Below are positions 6,040-10,409 of a stretch of 10,409 bases of DNA, piece by piece. Source of the stretch: an uncultured Sphingobium sp. (GTDB lineage: Bacteria > Pseudomonadota > Alphaproteobacteria > Sphingomonadales > Sphingomonadaceae). The notes beneath the pieces were generated by a model. It searched no databases, was not told the origin of the DNA, and saw only the letters and a list, made by a program, of their open reading frames with translations. The position numbers were made by a program, and so were the translations under genes. Location of the stretch: assembly GCA_946479185.1 (NCBI GenBank), contig CAMLFF010000084.1, positions 1 through 10,409 on the forward strand. The letters are read 5' to 3'. Position 1 is the stretch's first letter; every line of letters begins with the position of its first letter.

Positions 6040-6457
6040 TGGTCGTCGAGGGGTGATGCCGGTCTAGATGCTTGCGGATGATGCGCAAATTCTTGCTGTT
6101 TGAGCGGAAGGCCAGATCGAAGGCATCGCCCACAAACGGAATCGCGCCAATGGCGGTATCGACGCCGATGTTCGCGCTCATGCGGATGAGCTGCCAGCGT
6201 GACATGCCAAGGTTGCGCGCCTCCCAAACGATCCACGCGCCCATCGCCGCTGCCACCAGATCGCCCACAACCGGAATAAGCCCGATCATCGAATCCAGCC
6301 CCACGCGAAACCGCGTACCGGGAATGGTGAACACATTTTCGAGCACCTGCTCCATCATCTCGATGCGCTGACGCACCGATTGAGCATCCCGGCCCATGCC
6401 GGGCATGCGATCAAATTGTGCCGCCATCTCATCAATACGGAAATCAGGCCTGGCCAT
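6026..6457 (-). CDS. DUF4112-family membrane-associated protein
   Basis: A protein of unknown function matching the DUF4112 family, 143 aa from ATG 6457. After a hydrophilic N-terminus it has TIPGTRFRVGLD and then two related hydrophobic blocks, GLDSMIGLIPVVGD (residues 53-66) and GVDTAIGAIPFVGD (98-111), joined by a Trp-containing segment. The paired G-x-D-x-x-I-G-x-I-P-x-V-G-D units form an internal duplication, and each could dip into or cross the membrane. The C-terminus is basic and His-rich. The frame extends to a TTG at 6478, but ATG 6457 with AAGGA 11 bases upstream is more likely. It lies 45 bases downstream of the substrate-binding protein gene on the same strand, probably one transcript, and its 3' end overlaps the RNase T2 gene on the other strand. 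Function unknown. Confidence 0.88.
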   Translation of the reverse strand: MARPDFRIDEMAAQFDRMPGMGRDAQSVRQRIEMMEQVLENVFTIPGTRFRVGLDSMIGLIPVVGDLVAAAMGAWIVWEARNLGMSRWQLIRMSANIGVDTAIGAIPFVGDAFDLAFRSNSKNLRIIRKHLDRHHPSTTIIEG

Positions 6458-6502
6458 CGCCACAGCAATCCTTGTCAAAGCGGGCGAATTGCCGCGCCAA
6501 TG

Positions 6503-7999
6503 CTATCTGGGGGTGATGATCAGCCTGTTCAATGGATGAACGCCGCGCGGCGAGGGTTGGAAGCCTGTCAGCCGCCGCCCGACCGCCGACCAGCGGATCG
6601 GCTGGCCAAGCGGGATGAAGCCCGCATAGGCCACGGTGGCCTCTTCCGCCTCGCCGAGCAGCCGGGCTTGCTCGTCTCGATCCCGCTGCTTGCGGGCTTG
6701 CTCAAGCAGTGGCGCAACTCTGCTGTCACAGCGCAAGCCGCCAGCGCAATCGAGCCGGGAGAGATACCAAAGGGCGCTGTCAAACGGCGCGATTTCGTCG
6801 ATCATCCGCAGGTCTGCAGCCTCATCCATCGCGACGCGATCGACACTGACGCCGATCTGGCCGAAATCGCGCCCGAGCCGTTGGAAAAGCAGGGACGCGC
6901 CTGGCCCATCCGGCAGGGCGATGCGCAGTACGGGCGGCTCCCCATTGGCGGCGATCCAACGCTCGATGATGCCGCGCGCCGATACGATCCGGTCGGCAAT
7001 CGGTTCGCCAGTCCAGGCTGGCGCACTGGGCTGGCGCTCCAATTCCAGCGGACCGGGCATGGGATAGACGCGCGTCGCCCATGTCGGGAGGGCCAGTGCC
7101 GTGCCGATCTGCGCACGATCCACCACCCGAGCGAGCGCATCGCGCACGGCAAGATCGTCCAGAAACGCTGATTTGCTCGTGAAGCCCAGGCCGAACAAAC
7201 CCGGCGCAGGATCGAATTCCATTTCGGTCTGCGTCAGGCCGACAACCTTGGTGAGCGGCAGATGCTGGAAGCGCCCGCCCAGCACAAGATCACTCTCGCC
7301 TGCCTTGAAGCGCACGAGCGCGAGGGAGGCGCGCATCGCTCGTAAATGGCGGTGATCGATTTGCGGCGTAATTTGCTCTTCCTCATCGACCTCTAAGGAT
7401 GGAGCGAGGGGAGGGGAGACCGGGATGAGATCTGCGGCGCCCTTGTTGTCCACAGCTTCATAGGGTCCGGTGCCCCCGCCGCGCGGCAGAATCGCCAGTT
7501 GCGGCTGGGCCAGCAATTGCAGGAAGGCGGGCAAGCTCACGTCCAGCCGAATCTCGATAACCCGATCGGTCATCGCGCGCACATCGGGCTCGAGCCCGGT
7601 AAGCGACAAAGGGTTGGCCCGCATCCGCTCGCGCAACAGCCGGGCAACCTGCTCGGCCTTCACCGGCTCGCCATCAGGCCAGTTCAGGCGTTTGAGCCGG
7701 AAGATGAAGCTCTGGCCACCATCCTCCACGATCCAGCTTTCCGCCATCGCGCCAACGACCTCGCCATTGGCATCGAAGCTGAGCAACCCTTGCGCCGTGG
7801 CACCAAGAATGAGCTTTCCGGGCGCAGACATGCTGTTCTGCAGAGGCCGCGCCATCTGGTCGGCCTCGCCGATGACATCGACTTGCACAGCGCTCTTGTC
7901 GCGCTGGCCATTGCAGGCCGCGAGGCTGAGCATTGCCGCTGCGACCATAGCATGATGCAGCCAGCCGGGACGATATCTGTTCTGGATCGGATGAGTCAT
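6503..7999 (-). CDS. ABC transporter substrate-binding lipoprotein, peptide/nickel type (SBP family 5)
   Basis: A 498-residue extracytoplasmic solute-binding protein of family 5 (DppA/OppA/NikA type). Residues 1-29 form a lipoprotein signal peptide ending in the lipobox LAAC, with Cys29 as the lipidated residue. The body shows the family pattern: LILGATAQGLLSFDANGEVV near the start, AESWIVEDGGQSFIFRLKR, WPDGEPVKAEQVARLLR, and the second-lobe block DLAVRDALARVVDRAQIGTA. The family's conserved positions are somewhat degenerate and the protein is a little short, so ligand binding may have diverged; the ligand cannot be named. The start ATG 7999 has GAAGG 5 bases upstream. No permease or ATPase gene lies nearby; the only same-strand neighbour is DUF4112 downstream. 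It could act with a transporter encoded elsewhere or have a non-transport periplasmic role. The GFA gene diverges from it across 173 bases. Confidence 0.87.
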   Translation of the reverse strand: MTHPIQNRYRPGWLHHAMVAAAMLSLAACNGQRDKSAVQVDVIGEADQMARPLQNSMSAPGKLILGATAQGLLSFDANGEVVGAMAESWIVEDGGQSFIFRLKRLNWPDGEPVKAEQVARLLRERMRANPLSLTGLEPDVRAMTDRVIEIRLDVSLPAFLQLLAQPQLAILPRGGGTGPYEAVDNKGAADLIPVSPPLAPSLEVDEEEQITPQIDHRHLRAMRASLALVRFKAGESDLVLGGRFQHLPLTKVVGLTQTEMEFDPAPGLFGLGFTSKSAFLDDLAVRDALARVVDRAQIGTALALPTWATRVYPMPGPLELERQPSAPAWTGEPIADRIVSARGIIERWIAANGEPPVLRIALPDGPGASLLFQRLGRDFGQIGVSVDRVAMDEAADLRMIDEIAPFDSALWYLSRLDCAGGLRCDSRVAPLLEQARKQRDRDEQARLLGEAEEATVAYAGFIPLGQPIRWSAVGRRLTGFQPSPRGVHPLNRLIITPR

Positions 8000-8172
8000 C
8001 GCAGCCTTCGAGTGAAGCCAAGGCTCTAGAGCATTTTCGGCGCAGGTAAAATCACTTGCGGGGAGGGGGAGCTTTTCGCGCAGGCGCTCTATTCACCGTC
8101 ATGTCAGCGCAGGCTGGCATCTGTGGCGTCGGTGAGCAACAATGGCGGTCATCACATCGGTAAGGACGTCAG

Positions 8173-8523
8173 ATGCAGCTTTATCACGGATCCTGTCACT
8201 GCGGCGGCGTAACGTTCACGGCTAAAGTGGCGCTCGATTATTCGGCGCGATGCGATTGCTCGATGTGCAGACGGCGCGGCGCGATCATGCTGCGTTGTGA
8301 AGAAGCCGATCTGGAGATTGAGTCCGGAAGGGATTTGCTGACAGAATATCGCTTCAACACGAATGTTGCGGTCCACTATTTTTGCAAGCGGTGCGGCATC
8401 TACACCTTCCACAAGATGCGGAAATTTCCCGATAAATATGCCATCAACGCCGGTTGCCTCGAAGGCATCGATCTACAAGCGCTGCGCCCGATCCTCATTG
8501 AGGGAGCAACGGTTTACAGCTGA
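8173..8523 (+). CDS. GFA-family (CENP-V/GFA) zinc-binding protein
   Basis: A 116-residue protein of the GFA family, named after glutathione-dependent formaldehyde-activating enzyme; most bacterial members are uncharacterised and glutathione adduct handling is only a possibility. Zinc-binding cysteines are in the expected places: CHCGGV (Cys8, Cys10), RCDCSMCRRRG (Cys27, Cys29, Cys32) and HYFCKRCGIYTFHK (Cys71, Cys74), followed by the usual INAGCLEGID (Cys95). Length is normal for the single-domain form. ATG 8173 has AAGGA (8162-8166) at a spacing of 6. It stands alone on the plus strand, divergent from the substrate-binding protein gene and tail to tail with tRNA-Leu, so it is probably monocistronic. 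I see no clear terminator after it. Confidence 0.92.
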   Translation: MQLYHGSCHCGGVTFTAKVALDYSARCDCSMCRRRGAIMLRCEEADLEIESGRDLLTEYRFNTNVAVHYFCKRCGIYTFHKMRKFPDKYAINAGCLEGIDLQALRPILIEGATVYS

Positions 8524-8632
8524 CGGTCAACTAAGCCCGGCGGAAACGGTCGCGCCTAAGTAGCATCGCTTCGCCGAAATCTTCGTCGTCCTAGGCCGAT
8601 TCACCGTGCTGCCACGGGAGCGCTCAAAATCA

Positions 8633-8719
8633 TGGTGCGGACGGCGGGACTCGAACCCGCACTCTCAGCCGAGAAGCAGATTTTAAGTCTGCTGCGTCTA
8701 CCGGTTTCGCCACGTCCGC
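8633..8719 (-). tRNA. tRNA-Leu, anticodon UAA
   Basis: On the minus strand an 87-base type II tRNA folds cleanly. The acceptor stem pairs GCGGACG (plus 8713-8719) with CGTCCGC (plus 8637-8643), discriminator A, and CCA is encoded at 8633-8635. The anticodon stem GCAGA/TCTGC encloses the loop CTTAAAA, placing anticodon TAA at plus 8683-8685 (reads UUA, and UUG by wobble). The long variable arm (TCTCGGCTGAGA region) is the leucine/serine/tyrosine class feature, and GGTTCGAGTCC is the T arm. The codon UUA is rare in a genome of this GC content. No integrase or duplicated 3' end marks it as an integration site. Confidence 0.97.
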
Positions 8720-8765
8720 CCAAGGTTCGTGCGGGCCGTCCATGCCATGCTCGCAGCGCGGGGGC

Positions 8766-8784
8766 CAGCCCTTTGGTAGGGCTG
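8766..8784. other. short hairpin between ihfB and tRNA-Leu
   Basis: CAGCCCT (8766-8772) and AGGGCTG (8778-8784) pair perfectly around a 5-base loop. It lies 49 bases beyond the ihfB stop. No T-tract follows on the minus strand (the sequence continues GC-rich), so it could be a transcript-end stabiliser or weak terminator for ihfB rather than a normal intrinsic terminator. Confidence 0.35.
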
Positions 8785-8832
8785 ATCCATCAAATCATAG
8801 CCTGTCGTAAAGAGCAGCCTGCGCCGCTGCCG

Positions 8833-9117
8833 TCACTCGCCTGCGTTGAGGCGAATGCGCATTTCCTTGCCGGGCTTGAAGTGCGGCACGCGCTTTGGCG
8901 GCACGGACACTGATGTGCCGGTGCGTGGATTGCGGCCCGTGCGGGCATCGCGTGCGCGTGTAGTGAAGGCGCCAAAGCCGCGCAGCTCGACACGGCCACC
9001 TTCGGCCAGACGCGTGGAAATGGAATCGAATACGATGTCCACGATGCGGTCAACTTCCGCACCGTGCAAATCCGGGTGCAAGTCTGCAAGCTTTTGTACG
9101 AGCTGAGAACGAATCAT
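8833..9117 (-). CDS. ihfB: integration host factor, beta subunit
   Basis: IHF-beta, which with IHF-alpha bends DNA sharply at specific sites to help replication, transcription and recombination. The 94-residue protein starts [17 protein letters not shown] and carries the family signature [13 protein letters not shown] (42-54), the beta-arm GRNPRTG with the intercalating Pro64, and [19 protein letters not shown] (72-90). The [10 protein letters not shown] ending separates IHF-beta from HU and IHF-alpha. I chose ATG 9117; the open frame extends 18 codons upstream to 9171, but that extension (MSLGDLGG...) is not part of the family. A weak GGAAAG ribosome site precedes the start. It lies downstream of rpsA on the same strand, the common arrangement in proteobacteria, but a strong stem-loop separates the two, so it may also have its own promoter in 9118-9260; I could not pick out a convincing one. 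Confidence 0.95.
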   Translation of the reverse strand: MIRSQLVQKLADLHPDLHGAEVDRIVDIVFDSISTRLAEGGRVELRGFGAFTTRARDARTGRNPRTGTSVSVPPKRVPHFKPGKEMRIRLNAGE

Positions 9118-9236
9118 CTCTGCCACTTTCCGATATGGCCAAAATCGGCCCCCCAAGTCCCCCAGCGACATTCCCGATACCCCAACCGGTTACAGCGCCG
9201 TGACTACTAATTTTGCTCTGCCACACAGCCGCGCCA

Positions 9237-9274
9237 AATCAAGCAGAATCAGCGCATAAGCCGCAGAATCAAGC
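9237..9274. repeat. nested short direct repeats between rpsA and ihfB
   Basis: GCAGAATCA occurs at 9243-9251 and again at 9263-9271, exactly 20 bases apart, and AATCAAGC occurs at 9237-9244 and 9267-9274, 30 bases apart. The two kinds overlap each other. Spacings of two and three helical turns would suit a binding site array upstream of ihfB, but the copies are short and may be chance or slippage remnants. Confidence 0.5.
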
Positions 9275-9302
9275 GGGCCGATCGATAAATCGACCGGCCC
9301 GC
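9265..9302 (-). terminator. stem-loop terminator after rpsA
   Basis: The arms 9273-9286 and 9289-9302 form a 14-base stem with a minimal central loop; in the minus-strand RNA every position pairs, the single imperfect one as G-U, whereas the plus-strand RNA would have an A-C mismatch there. It lies 42 bases beyond the rpsA stop. The minus-strand tail is TTGATTCT, only partly T-rich, so termination may be incomplete, leaving some read-through into ihfB. Confidence 0.7.
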
Positions 9303-9344
9303 CATTGTTACGTTGGATCAAAACTGACCCGGAAAGGATAGAGT

Positions 9345-10409
<1,065 letters not shown>

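Noticed and set aside
6380..7171. A 263-codon plus-strand frame inside the substrate-binding protein gene
   Set aside because: Antisense to a gene with a clear lipobox and family motifs; Arg/Pro/His-rich translation typical of shadow frames.
8633..8719. tRNA-Leu as an integration (attachment) site
   Set aside because: No integrase gene, no duplicated 3' tRNA segment, and housekeeping genes lie on both sides.
8632..8913. A 93-codon plus-strand frame over the tRNA and the ihfB end
   Set aside because: It translates the reverse complement of a tRNA; not a protein gene.
9118..9171. An 18-residue N-terminal extension of IHF-beta
   Set aside because: The extra residues are Gly/Trp-rich and unlike the family, whose start MIRSQL fits ATG 9117.
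9184..9191. The 8-base palindrome AACCGGTT upstream of ihfB
   Set aside because: Too short to distinguish from chance in a GC-rich gap, with no second copy nearby.

Overview
The window looks like ordinary chromosomal sequence of a GC-rich alphaproteobacterium, most likely of the order Sphingomonadales. The protein types and gene neighbourhoods point that way: an F1-ATPase zeta inhibitor subunit (DUF1476, largely an alphaproteobacterial family) next to BolA and a CGFS glutaredoxin, a Gly/Ala-rich linker before the last S1 repeat of ribosomal protein S1, and rpsA followed by ihfB. This placement is inference from gene content; no rRNA is present.

Layout, left to right. A GNAT acetyltransferase (minus strand, cut by the window edge) diverges from leuD. 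On the plus strand follow the zeta subunit (DUF1476), a BolA-family protein and the monothiol glutaredoxin grxD, closed by a clear intrinsic terminator at 1889-1920. A second plus-strand run then holds a metallo-beta-lactamase-fold hydrolase, nadA, a DUF805 membrane protein, nadC and a secreted RNase T2. The DUF805 gene starts 2 bases after nadA and shares an ATGA stop/start with nadC; the RNase T2 start lies inside the end of nadC, so nadA-DUF805-nadC-RNase T2 is a tight transcription unit. Tail to tail with it, and overlapping it by 14 bases, is a minus-strand pair: a peptide-type ABC substrate-binding lipoprotein followed by a DUF4112 protein. A GFA-family zinc protein (plus) diverges from that pair. 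The right end is minus strand: tRNA-Leu(UAA), ihfB, and the 3' part of rpsA (repeats 3 to 6 of S1), with a stem-loop terminator between rpsA and ihfB.

How the genes fit together. LeuD, as the small subunit of isopropylmalate isomerase, works in leucine synthesis. NadA and NadC carry out consecutive steps of de novo NAD synthesis (quinolinate formation, then its phosphoribosylation). LeuD's partner subunit LeuC and NadA both carry [4Fe-4S] clusters, and BolA with a CGFS glutaredoxin forms a known Fe-S/iron-handling pair, so there is a loose Fe-S theme on the left half; a functional link is inference. The zeta subunit restrains ATP hydrolysis by F1Fo. The right end is translation and chromosome architecture (S1, IHF-beta, tRNA).

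I found no mobile element, CRISPR array, phage gene, toxin-antitoxin pair or obviously new multi-gene system. The items most worth a second look are the lower-GC DUF805 gene sitting inside the nad operon, the RNase T2 coupled to nadC, the orphan substrate-binding lipoprotein next to DUF4112, and direct repeats between rpsA and ihfB. No gene-free stretch exceeds 300 bases; the longest (9118-9344) holds the rpsA terminator and these repeats.
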